Positions 53,849-64,000 of a stretch of 64,000 bases of DNA are shown in pieces. Every line of letters begins with the position of its first letter. Position 1 is the first letter of the stretch. Below the pieces are notes generated by a model. The model saw only the letters and a program-made list of their open reading frames with translations, made no database searches and was not told the DNA's origin. The DNA is from Todiramphus chloris collaris (Eukaryota; Chordata; Aves; Coraciiformes; Alcedinidae). Position numbers and translations under genes: made by a program. The DNA lies in the NCBI GenBank assembly GCA_025345505.1, contig JANVCC010000121.1:337512-401511 (forward strand), written 5' to 3'.

Positions 53849-56399
53849 TGAATTCTATTTACAGCTAATTTTAACTAACAGATTATTCTGAATTTCTTTA
53901 TAGTTCATATTTATAGAGAGGTAGACACGAGAACATTTAAAGGAAAACGTAGTCTTACAGTGGCTAAGTGCGATGGTCGGCTTGTGACTCAGTACGTCCC
54001 TCAACTACCACGTGTCTTAACGCCTCTCAGAGATTTAACAACATAAGAACAGATGTCCACACTGAGAATTATAGCTATTTACAGAGATTAATGTAGGCAC
54101 GAACCCTGCCAACACTTAAGCATCTGCTTAAGACATGAAGTAGCCTACTGACATGTACATCTACTGTACAAGTAGAAGTTAAGCCTGCGCTTAATTATTT
54201 GTAAGAGAAATTGCTGTTTTTATGGAAAGCCGTTAAGCAAGTCTAGCTTACATTTAAGGAACTACTTTTTCCAATCAGCAAGTGTGCTAGGACTCATAGT
54301 CCTACATAAGGCCTACTTAAAACCCTACATACAGACAACAGGACTGCAAACTGCGCTTCAAATCAGAACAAAGGAAAATTAATAGCCAAAATAAGCCCGC
54401 ATACATGACTCGGCTTCTCAGGACCAGCAAAGAGATTTTGCTTTTCAAAACAAGACAAGCCCAAGCCAACGCTAATGGGAAACCCTTATACACACAAGCC
54501 AGCACGCGATGAAACTGCCAACCCACTTGGCCTTTCTCAACCGCTCTTCGGATTTACCTTTCACAAGGCTTGCTCACAGCTGCCTTCCCCAGGGAGAATG
54601 TCCTCCTTCAGTGCTTCCCTTTGCCCACACCTTCACCACAGACTCCACAAAGCTGTTGGCGCACCGAAACCGCAGGCCATCGGGCTGTGTAATGCCGCCT
54701 GCATTCTTCTCCATGCTCCTCCTCATCCTGTCCCTTTTTCCTCTTTCTTCCACCCTATTTCCAATTGCAGTCTCCTGTGGTATTTTTAGATCATCACTGC
54801 TCTGTTGCACAAAGTGTCCAGCACTGTCACGATCGACAGCAATACAGAAAACAAAGAATGGGTCCATTGTTCCTCACAGTTCGGGTGGCTGCAGTCATCA
54901 CTGCGTCTGTGATGCAGGCCCATCGTGGGCCATCACGCAGAGACCAAAGGCTTGCTTTTCCTGACGGTGCTTTTTCAAACGGCTTGGTTTTACCTTGGGA
55001 GCTGAGCAACAGGCACTTCTTACCTGGACCACCATGGACATCACAATAGCAGCTGGGGACACAGCACCGCCAGTGCAGCTGCTGCCCTTGCTCCTTTGAG
55101 ATTCCTTCCACCTCTGAGCTGAGGTGGGGAGCAGGGTGCCGAGAAGCAGAGCCAGCAGCTGCAGTTCTCCATCCAATGGATTTCTCCCTGTATTCATTTC
55201 TCTTTAACATTCTGTGCAAGTACCAGCGTATGTCAAGGAAGGAGGCAGGGACAAAAGATACCGGCGAATACACAGCAAAAAAAGCAGCAGCCAGACTCCC
55301 ATATTATGTTCTCTTCTCAGCTGTGCATTCGGGCCATGGCAGGAGGGCTCACAGGTTTCCCTTTCCCTCACAGATGTACATATACTTCCTAAAATACTGA
55401 AATCCGTGAAAGCACGTAACCACCACCAACCTAGTGTTTTGGGGGGGCTGCTTTGGGGCAGCCAGCCCCCTGGCCCAGCCATTCCTCCAGCCCACACAGG
55501 CCCTCCAGCACTGGGAGCAGGCAGGATCACTGGCTGCCGGCCACCAGCAGCTGGCCTGGGTCACCTGAAGCGGTCCCATGCTGCTCAGAGGACTCCTGCA
55601 GCTTCAACTGCCGCCTGACAGCCCTGTCCTCACGTGAAGGCTCATGAAAACACCCCAGGGAGAAAAAGGTTCCCCTACAATGTTGCGCTCGCTACCCTGA
55701 GTGCCCAAGGCTCTTGCAATGCACCCGCTTCTCCCCTACCTTTGTGCGCATACACAGCATTTTAAATCAGACTGCGCTCACAGCTTTAGAAATCAACAAA
55801 TGCAGAACTAACCACCCCCCTCTACAAAAACACCCACTCTGGCCAATGAACCTCCTTTCCAATTAGAATTAGACAGTACAGTCATGTTGATCTGATGCCA
55901 TTCAAATATAATAGGTAATAAAACTGTCTGGCAGTTTGCACAGTAAGAAGATTTTTTTTTTTTATGCCAGATTCTTCTATAGCACACAAAAAAATGACAG
56001 ATAGCCCTGCATGTTTACTCCCATAAAAACAGAATTAGTATTGTTATAATTATTATTCTTCACTCCTTTTAAAATACCACCCAGGCAAGCAATACGCCTA
56101 TACTAACAGCTGGTATACTGAAATCACTGAACAGTGATACAGCTTGGCCCCTTCCTGATGCTTTATTACGCTGCCTACTAACGAAAAGGAGTATCTCACC
56201 AAGGCGATGAAATAAAAGGGGCACGAACTACAATTTTTACCATTCACATAAGATGAAGTGGACTGTTCTGTTCCTGCATATTTAATTGACCAGCACTGCA
56301 TAGAGTTCTGCAGGAGCCATCGGTTGATAAAGCTAGAACACGATGATTAGCTATCACCAGTTCTACCTAGTTATCAACCTCCATCTGCACCAGGCGGTG

Positions 56400-57660
56400 T
56401 CTGACACCAGCTCCCAGTACGGGGACCAGAGGGGCGGCCTTCCCCAGCCCGCTCCGGCCCCTTCCCGGGGAAACCGGCGGCGCCCGCTGCCACCTACAGC
56501 ACTTCCATCGCCAGCCCCAGCTCTTTGTTCGCCACCAGTCCCGGTCTGAGGCCCCCGGCGCGGGCGAGGGGCGGTGGTAGGCAACCGGCCGCAGGAACCC
56601 GGCACAGCCCGGGAAACGCTCCGCGGTGGGGACGATCCGGCCTCGGGGGACCCTTCCGGACCCCCGCGCAAAGCGCAGAGGCGCCGCCCAGACCCTCGCA
56701 GCCTGCAGCCGCGGAGCTCCGGGGTGGGCGGACGCACCTGCCGGGGCCGCGGACCAGCGGCTGCCGCCGGCGCTCACCGGGACAGGACGCCCCGCTCGCC
56801 CGCGGACCCGCCGCCACGTCTCCCCGCCCGCCCGCCCGCCCGCGGGTGCTGCCGGCAGCGCTGCCGGGCGGGGGCGTGAAGCCCCGTGGGGGCGGCCGCG
56901 GAGCGGGGCGGGCTCGCCGNNNNNNNNNNNNNNNNNNNNNNNNNNNNNNNNNNNNNNNNNNNNNNNNNNNNNNNNNNNNNNNNNNNNNNNNNNNNNNNNN
57001 NNNNNNNNNNNNNNNNNNNNNNNNNNNNNNNNNNNNNNNNNNNNNNNNNNNNNNNNNNNNNNNNNNNNNNNNNNNNNNNNNNNNNNNNNNNNNNNNNNNN
57101 NNNNNNNNNNNNNNNNNNNNNNNNNNNNNNNNNNNNNNNNNNNNNNNNNNNNNNNNNNNNNNNNNNNNNNNNNNNNNNNNNNNNNNNNNNNNNNNNNNNN
57201 NNNNNNNNNNNNNNNNNNNNNNNNNNNNNNNNNNNNNNNNNNNNNNNNNNNNNNNNNNNNNNNNNNNNNNNNNNNNNNNNNNNNNNNNNNNNNNNNNNNN
57301 NNNNNNNNNNNNNNNNNNNGGGCCGGGGCAGGTCCGCTGCGGGCGGCGCCGGAACTCCGGCGGCTTCCCCCCACGGCCCGCGGCTCGCCGCTCCGAGGGG
57401 CCGGGTTTGCGGAGGAGGCGGCCCCGCGGGACGGGGTCACCGGCGCTCCGGAGCGGGTGTCGCTGCTGGGAAACGAGCCTCCCCGCTGGGCAGGGGGAGG
57501 AACCGCACCGGAGTTTTCCCCCCCAGAGGGGCATAACCCGCCGGAGGGTCGGGCGTCCCGGGTGCGGGGGTTCTCAGCGGGGTCACCGGGGCTTTCTGAC
57601 GGAACCGGCTACTCCGGGCGTTTGGAACGAGGTTACTTCTGGGCAAAACCAAGCACCCGT
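56400..57660 (-). promoter_or_regulatory. NEDD4L: CpG island, probable main NEDD4L promoter and first exon
   Basis: Sequence on both sides of the assembly gap is very rich in G+C and CpG, in sharp contrast to its surroundings. It lies upstream of the NEDD4L C2 exons in the direction of transcription, where the main promoter is expected. On the minus strand, left of the gap, two consensus donors are visible: CCCG|GTGAGC with exon end at 56778 and CAG|GTGCGT with exon end at 56738. The frame running from the gap to 56778 is open and in phase 0, compatible with exon 2, but it has no visible ATG and does not resemble the known NEDD4L N terminus. It may be leader sequence or simply stop-poor GC-rich DNA. 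A divergent plus-strand transcript is possible but not shown. Confidence 0.75.
56920..57319. other. Assembly gap of 400 N
   Basis: Exactly 400 undetermined bases lie in the middle of the CpG island, flanked by extremely GC-rich sequence, a typical site of sequencing drop-out in bird genomes. The round size suggests that the true length may be unknown. ORFs of 216-459 codons that cross it consist mostly of unknown residues and are not genes. The first coding exon of NEDD4L, about 16 residues in known proteins, is probably hidden here. Confidence 0.99.
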
Positions 57661-58221
57661 CAGTCCTAAATCACTTCCTCCTGTGATTTCTGCTCTTCCC
57701 GCAACTGGCTGCGGTCCCCTCCCGGCCGTGCCCCATCCCAGGCGAGTCTCTCTTCCCCATCTGGCATCCTGCGGCACTACGATGGTACTTGCGGAGAGGC
57801 TGACAGCTACAGTTCACCTGAAAGCTCTTCTCAGACCCACTGCTGCGTTTACAGGGCAGCAACCGATCGCCACTACATTTAGTTCTCAGCGCACAATGCG
57901 TTAGTGCAGCCAGTGACAAAGGAGGAATCTTCTGCCACCACACCCCAAGCCTGGCTGTCCCCACGCTTCAGAGAGGCACATGGCCCTCGCTGGCCTTGGC
58001 TTCCCCAGCCCAGAGCCCAGCCGAGCTCCAGGGCTCTGTGCATGGCGATCAGCAGCTGGTTGCTGGAGCACAGCAGGCCCTGAGCCGCAGCAGCATGGAA
58101 AGCCAGCTCATCTCCCATGCCTCCTGTTCAGACTCCAGTGAAGCACTGGGCATGTCCAGGAGGAGCAAATAACGAAGGGACAGGAGCCCCTGACACTGGC
58201 CTGTCATAAACAGGAAACAGC

Positions 58222-58645
58222 CATAGAACCACAGAATCATTCTGTTTGGCAGAGCCCTTTCAGCTCATGGAGTCGAACCGTTCCCCCAGCGCTGCCAGGG
58301 CACCACTGCCCCCTGGCTCTCAGCACCACAGCTTCACAGCTTGGAAACCCCTCCAGGGATCACGGGGACTCCACCGCTGCCCTGGGCAGCCTGGCACAGC
58401 CCTGGACAACCCTGGAGGGGAAGAAATTGTCCCTCAGCTCCCCTGGTGCAACTTGAGGCTGGTTCCTCTTTTCCCATCACTTATTCCTTGGGAGCAGAGC
58501 CCGACCCCCCTGGCTCCAGCCTCCTGTCAGGAGCTGTCAGAGCCAGAAGGTCTCCCCTCAACCTCCTTTGCTCCAGGCTGAACAAGCCCAGGTCCCTCAG
58601 CCGCTCCTCACCGCACTTGATCTAGACTCTTCCCCAGCTCTGTTG
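58222..58645 (-). mobile_element. CR1 LINE, 3' end with last part of ORF2, minus orientation
   Basis: The low-coordinate end, CATAGAACCACAGAATCATT, is the reverse complement of the CR1 terminal repeat. Then follow the usual CR1 words (GGAGTCGAACCGTTCCCCCA, TGGGCAGCCTGGCACAGCCC, TGTCCCTCAGCTCCCC). At 58573-58610, read on the minus strand, is the C-terminal coding motif EERLRDLGLFSLE of the CR1 reverse-transcriptase ORF, followed by frame-broken sequence. This is the longest and best preserved CR1 copy in the window, 5'-truncated and inactive. Confidence 0.95.
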
Positions 58646-60179
58646 CTCTTATCCTGCTGGCCACATGGTTTATGATAAATCGTGATGGCCCAGTAACTGT
58701 TTTCCTCTTACTGTGTTTTTACAGCCAAGGGTAAAGTGTCCACTAACAAACCCCATCACTAGAGGAGCTTTCAGCCCCCTGCTTGACAGACCTACCATCG
58801 TCTGTGTGTTCAGGTATCATCTTACACCTGTTTTCTGCTCCACAGAGCCAAGGGGAAAGGGAAACTGGAGATCCCTTTTTCTGGAGAGATTCCACAAGCA
58901 GTTCCTAAGCCAGAAAGTGTTTTTCCAGCCCTTACAAAAGCTCTTCCTGGAGAAGGGAGGATCTGACCTCTGCCCAGAACACAGCGCACAAGAGCTACAA
59001 TAGTGAGCTGATAAAGTACAGCTTGGGAAGGCGTCAGCCTTTGTCCTCACATGAATGCCTCCTGGTCGTAAACTACACATGGTGCAGTTAACTGGCATGT
59101 CCAGGCAGGGTCTTCCCCAGCACCAGACTCTGAAACAGCTCCGGTTCCCCCTGCCTTGGAGGAGCTGCTGAGGTGTCCCCTCAAATGGCTGGGTCCAAAA
59201 GAGCTGCCCAGCACCAGGCTCGTTCAGCAGTTCTCCTGTCATGGTAAATTCCGCTTTAATACTCTTTCTCCTCAGATCAGCAGATCATTCTGAAACCTGC
59301 ATCTAGCTTCTTTCCCTTGCTCTTCCATCACCTACTTTGATGCCTTCACAGAAGCGGGTCCACCACCTCTCATGCCCTGGATGCCACTTCTCTGACCATT
59401 CCCTCCCCAAGGGTCCTTCTCTTCAGTTCCCTCTGTCTGCTTTAACTCTTCAATATTACATGTCCCGAGCTCTGAGCAAGAGCACAAGTCACTTTAGGCT
59501 TTTTCTCAAAAAGCCACTTCTTCAGTAGTCTCCTGTGCCAGTTTGCCATGAGAGCAGCCCTGCCTCGTGACCAGGGATCTGAGCAGAGGGCAGTGGTAAA
59601 CCGAGTCCACACCATCTTCAGATTTCCCTTGCTCTGGGAAATTCAGGTGATACCTGGGTAGCTCAAACTGTAAGATTTCAGGAGGCCCTAACCCCCTTTT
59701 TTTTTTTCTGGAGTTACTTTCATAAAGTGATCTCAGTTCTTTGCATGGTTGTATCCTCAGGTATCAGCAGTGGAGACCATCAGCTGGAAACTGGTAGGAG
59801 CCTGGCCTGGACTGTCATCAACATTTGTGTTTCTGAAGTCTAGAGTGAAAAGGAGATGGATGACTGTAATTCAACAACCATAACTGGACGGTAATCCCAA
59901 CACTAAAGCTGGTGATACACGGAAATCTTTCTGCAACCTGTGACCACGAAGGGAGCTCTCCAGACGTGTGCCAGCCAGGCCATCCCTGGGCCTCTGACAC
60001 CACAGCAGTGGGTTTTACCTCCATGTCACAGCAGCGCCGTGGCTCTTTTTGTAAAATCAGACGGTCCTCCCCCAGGGAAAGATACGTACGGACACCAGCT
60101 GAATGAAAGGATCTCTGACAACAGGGCAGAAAATCAGTGCTCTCTGCCACTAACACATCAAGCCGATCAGACTGTAAAG

Positions 60180-60420
60180 CTCTAGTATCAAATCCGTGAC
60201 AGAGATTACTTGTTTATTTGCTCGTGAATATGACACGCATAATTCCTCCTCGGAATTGTATCTGGAATAATGGATGGCCCCGCAGAGATGTAATTCATTT
60301 GAGAATGCTGACATCAAAAACCTCTAGGCACAGCTGGGATGATTTATAACTGGCCTCTTTATATAACAAAGGCCCATTCATTATTTACAGTTTTCAGAGG
60401 AAAAAATAGATTAACTACAT
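60180..60420. promoter_or_regulatory. Candidate upstream regulatory element (FOX- and CArG-like words)
   Basis: TGTTTATTTG at 60211 fits a forkhead site, and a CTTTATATAACAAAG word near 60357 resembles an SRF-type CArG box or TATA-like element. The AT-rich stretch has few simple repeats and looks unique. This is a motif-level inference with no proof of conservation. Confidence 0.25.
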
Positions 60421-61916
60421 GTTATGGATGAAGGTTCTCAATTAAAGCTGAAGCTTCACACAACTGTGTAAGAGAAGGATGCAGCTGGGAGTGAGAGGGT
60501 GCAGCGCTCCCGGGTAGGCGTACATCGGAAGGTGTAACGGGAGGAGTTCCTGTACCACAACGGGCATCTTGCCTTGATAGCGACGTGAGATTGATGATGC
60601 TTTTGGACCTTCAGCAGTGGTCCCAAGCAGATGTGCAGCACTGGGCCAAAAAGGTGGCAAGGGGGGTTCCTTCCCGAGCCCAGCTGGCGATTAGCTGTTG
60701 GCCTTGGGCTGAAAGGTGATATCGCTCATAATGCCTTTATCCTCAGCAGCAGTGTAGCACCAGATGCTGCTCCTGTTCAAATAAATGCCTAATCTTTCCG
60801 TAAATCTCCCCAGCCACTTCCTCGGCGATACCCTCCAGCAGCAGTCACCCTGGCCCGGCTGTACAGGTTAATGACAAACCTCCAGCCCATTAACGTAAGC
60901 ACATGCTTGCCACCCCTTCTTTTGCTCATAAAGAGCCGAACAATGCCAACACATACTTCTCTGTAGAAAAAAGGAAAGCACTTCATCTGCTTTCCTGCAG
61001 GGACCCACAGCCCCATTGGCTGTTAGTTCTCTCATATGGCAAATAAAAGTCATAAAAATACCTGAGCGTGTGCCCATTTTTAGCCTCCAATCAGTTCTCC
61101 TTGGAGGAGATTTGCTCAGGAAATTGTTGTTGTTAATGTGTCTTTTTTCCCCCTTGGCGTTACTGTGTAAATGCTCAAACATCCTCCAAGTACAACTGGG
61201 ATTTTTTTTTTATGTTTCTCAGTGCCAAGTGATAGACCAGATTTCATTCTAAAAAAATGGTGGGAAGGATCAGAGCTATCAGGGATTAGCAGGGTACTTT
61301 TTCACAATCCAGCAGTCCACTGTTGCGTGATAGACAGGGTCTGCTGAGCAGAATGAAAACGTAAAGAGCATTTTATGCTTTCATCACATAACCATATATA
61401 GCATGGGAGAATTTAGGTAACAATAAGCTGGTAAGCAGGAAAAATTCCTAGGTTGTGTTCAATATATTCTTAAACCCCTCCTCACGAGCTCACTCTATCC
61501 CACTGCACTAGACCTCTTCCAAATCTCCAGCAGGTATTTTAAATCTGTTTCTCAGAATGCGAGTGAAAGATTGAGAGGACTGGGATCAGAAGTGGCAGGC
61601 TCTTTTACCAAGGAATACACTTGCCTCCAGTCTCTCTCAATTACTATTTTCTGGATACTCTCAACAAAAGTTTTATAATATACTTGTCTTTTTCTTTCTG
61701 CATTGCATCATCGACTTTTGTTTATATCAGGCACGTATTAGTGTTTTACTTTCAGGTCAGATGGATACACAGTACTGCACTCTCATTATCCCTTCCTCCG
61801 TCATTTCTCTGCTTTTCCCCAGAGTGAATCGATGATACTTGATATCACGGTCTATGGGCTCTGAACTCCCCCAGCGTGAGACAGCTTATAGCCCATCGTG
61901 CTCGAGGTGAACGATT

Positions 61917-61950
61917 TCCAATTACAATTACAGTAATTATCATTACAACA
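61917..61950. promoter_or_regulatory. Cluster of homeodomain-type ATTA/TAAT sites
   Basis: Within about 30 bp there are ATTA cores at 61921, 61927, 61936 and 61942, plus an overlapping TAAT at 61934, separated by short CA-containing spacers. The regular arrangement is more ordered than the surrounding AT-rich sequence. Such arrays bind homeodomain proteins in many enhancers (general knowledge). Function here is inferred. Confidence 0.3.
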
Positions 61951-63546
61951 ACCTTTTTGGTTTTTTAGCTTTTAGTTTTTTTTATTAATGAGCAAACACT
62001 TATGGGAGTCTCATGCCATATTCTGTGGCTCTCAGGTAGTTGTGTCAGATCTAATGAAGTAAGCGGATTTCACTTTTCGATCATTTCAGTGTTTTATTGC
62101 TGCTTGTTTCTAAAGTTCCATTTTTATGGACACGGGGATGAAATTCATCTGACCTAGTCACTCCAGGATCCTTTTATCCTCAACATAGAGAATCAGGAGC
62201 TTTTGAAATGCCATTCAAAGCAGACATCTGTGAAAAGTGAAATGCATGTTACCATGAAAGTGCCTCTTTCTCTCTATTGACCACAGAAAGCCCAAGGCAA
62301 TGAGCTCCAATAAAGCGTCCGCGTCACAGGCGCCCGGCCGCAGGTGGGAACGGGGCTGTCATTCACAGGCAGCCTAGATTCACCTGACCCCATTTGCTTA
62401 ATTTTTGACAATTAAATGCAATAGTTTAAGAGCGTGTTGAAATTTTGAGTATGGAGTAGGGGGCATTTTAACTCGGCAGCAACCCACCTAGTACCTGAAC
62501 AACCTTCGCAGAGAGAAGAACAGAGTGTGAACCCCTTGGCTGCTGTCAGTGCCTTCCAGACAACATCCATTTCTTGTCTTAGATCGTGTCACATTAGCAG
62601 GCACCAAGGAAATGCACTTGGGAGAAAACCTCTCCCTCAGAACCCGGTGGTTACTAAAACTGCTTGGCCACAGTTCAGCCCAACACTTATGCGCTTTGCT
62701 AAACTGAAACGGACTGAAGCGTGCGCTCAAGATGAAGCACTTGCTGCTTCAGGGCCACTAAGATTACCTCCTGCATTTTAAACTCCTTTTTTTTTTTTTT
62801 ACATTAACTTGGAACTATTGCACAAACTACTCCGTGTCAATTGCTTGTTAAAAGAAGTTAAAGAAACACATCTATCTCCTCTTAGTAATCCGGTCAGGTT
62901 CACTATAATGAACAACACAGAAAGAACTTAAATTATGTTCCAAGCTCTTCCAGTTGTCTTGTGTACCTAGAAAACGTGTGTTAGCACCTGAGCAAACCCT
63001 TAATGTCACCAGCAGTGTCATATGGAAAATTATTCCTGAATTTCAAGTAATTCCAAATTTCAGGAGGCTACTAAGCCAAGTGTGAACGCAGAGCTCGGTG
63101 TCTCCAGCTTGCACGTGGCACCATGTTGGCAAGTCCCGAACACTGCAGCATGCTGCATAAAGCAGGGCAGGGAAATAACAGCAAGCACTGAAATGTCTGT
63201 CTCTGTGCACTTCTTGGCTGCCTGCTCCTTGTTCAGCTCGTGCTCAGCAGCTCCTCTCTGAACAGAGCTGCTGCGCTCAGCCCAGCCGCGACCTCACCCG
63301 TGTGATACCAACTTCTCCGCCCTGGCCCTCCCTTCACTTTCAGCATTCACCTAAGAACATTAGCTGAGGGGGCTCGGTTAATGTATTAACACAAATCCTA
63401 CAGGAGTCCTCTCTGGGTCCCTCAACAAGCTTGTTGGGACAATTGTACTACGTGTGATACAGGAGTGTTAAGGAAACGTTGCTGTGCGCGTAACAAGAAA
63501 ACTTCAGTAATTGCGAATGAAACAAAAGCCTGGTGAACAGGCTGAA

Positions 63547-63632
63547 ACACTGCAAAAGCTTTGCTCTTTCCACTATTTGCAGCCATTACACACTGCAAAA
63601 GCTTTGCTATTTTCATTATTTGTAGCTGTGGT
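63547..63632. repeat. Tandem duplication, two copies of a 43-bp unit
   Basis: ACACTGCAAAAGCTTTGCTC begins one copy at 63547, and a near-identical ACACTGCAAAAGCTTTGCTA begins the second at 63590. Both continue with a related CATTATTTG-like segment. About six substitutions separate the copies. Confidence 0.88.
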
Positions 63633-64000
63633 TTAATTTCCTGGCAGACTTAGCTGTACCAGCTGCTACTCAAATATCGGGAGATGCTACTTAGAAGGTC
63701 ACTGTCACATGCCAATATATAGACTTTACACTGTAAATCCATGGTACTTTTAATCAACCACTGACAGCAGACACAAAGAAAATCTAAATAAACCATGATC
63801 TTCACCAATACAGATGGTTTGGGTTTTATTGAATTGGCTTGAATAGATTAATAGAGCCACAACCTAAGCAGAAAATGCTCTTTAGGAAATCAGATGGACG
63901 CTTCACTGGCTTACCAAACAGCATTAAGGTATTAAACCGCTACCAGAGCCCGTCCAAAATGACAGGCGATTCTATTCACTGGGAGCTGTAAATTCACAGC

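Larger units (their letters stand above)
26513..56700 (-). other. NEDD4L: NEDD4L intron 1 (about 30 kb; 5' boundary not exact)
   Basis: This sequence lies between exon 2 and the promoter CpG island. The exact 5' end is unknown because the first coding exon is not visible. It contains four CR1 fragments (36.6-36.98, 37.40-37.52, 37.84-37.90 and 53.65-53.85 kb), two short tandem duplications, low-complexity tracts, a C-run, and a small CpG island at 32.56-32.86 kb. Moderately GC-rich stretches with short ORFs, for example 33.66-33.90, 50.65-51.05, 51.65-52.05 and 55.4-55.6 kb, show nothing I recognise. I found no match to the known NEDD4L start sequence in this interval. Confidence 0.75.
57661..64000. 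other. Upstream flank of NEDD4L, no gene recognised
   Basis: Apart from a CR1 copy and a short tandem duplication, I see no coding exon here. Segments at about 60.18-60.42, 60.85-61.18 and 61.90-61.96 kb are AT-rich with dense transcription-factor-like words and could be conserved regulatory DNA. 57.9-58.2 and 58.7-59.25 kb are moderately GC-rich with short ORFs that show no recognisable product. Confidence 0.6.

Noticed and set aside
56367..57904. ORFs of 216-459 codons across the CpG island on both strands
   Set aside because: They run through 400 undetermined bases, so most of their length is unknown residues; the rest is GC-rich sequence that lacks stops in several frames at once.
57661..64000. 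A second protein-coding gene upstream of NEDD4L
   Set aside because: No exon-like segment with a recognisable protein motif and matching splice sites was found; the ORFs of up to about 140 codons show no family resemblance.

Overview
This is vertebrate, almost certainly bird, nuclear DNA. The window carries avian-type CR1 LINE 3' fragments with the characteristic ATTCTATG-like terminal motif, isolated CpG islands and long non-coding introns. It has no long intact ORF and no bacterial, phage or CRISPR structure.

The one gene I can prove is NEDD4L (NEDD4-2), a HECT-type E3 ubiquitin ligase, on the minus strand. Three short internal exons encode consecutive parts of its N-terminal C2 domain. 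They lie at 26439-26512 (exon 2), 4947-5028 (exon 3) and 408-446 (exon 4). All three have consensus splice sites, and their phases join without a break: 74 bp, then 82 bp, then 39 bp, with a serine codon split between exons 2 and 3. The rest of the gene (remaining C2, WW domains, HECT domain) must lie beyond the left edge of the window.

Layout from right to left, in the direction of transcription: 57.7-64 kb is upstream flank with one long CR1 copy and AT-rich, enhancer-like patches. 56.4-57.66 kb is a strong CpG island interrupted by a 400-base assembly gap at 56920-57319; it is the probable main promoter, and the first coding exon is probably inside the gap. Intron 1 (about 30 kb) contains a second, small CpG island at 32.56-32.86 kb with a consensus minus-strand donor, a candidate alternative first exon. 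Intron 2 (about 21.4 kb) contains a GC-rich minisatellite block, a possible solo LTR and GC-rich unexplained sequence. Intron 3 (4.5 kb) and the start of intron 4 are AT-rich and contain only low-complexity sequence.

No novel molecular system was found. The observations most worth a second look are the intronic CpG island, which may drive a NEDD4L isoform lacking part of C2, the missing first exon in the gap, and the homeodomain-like site cluster upstream.
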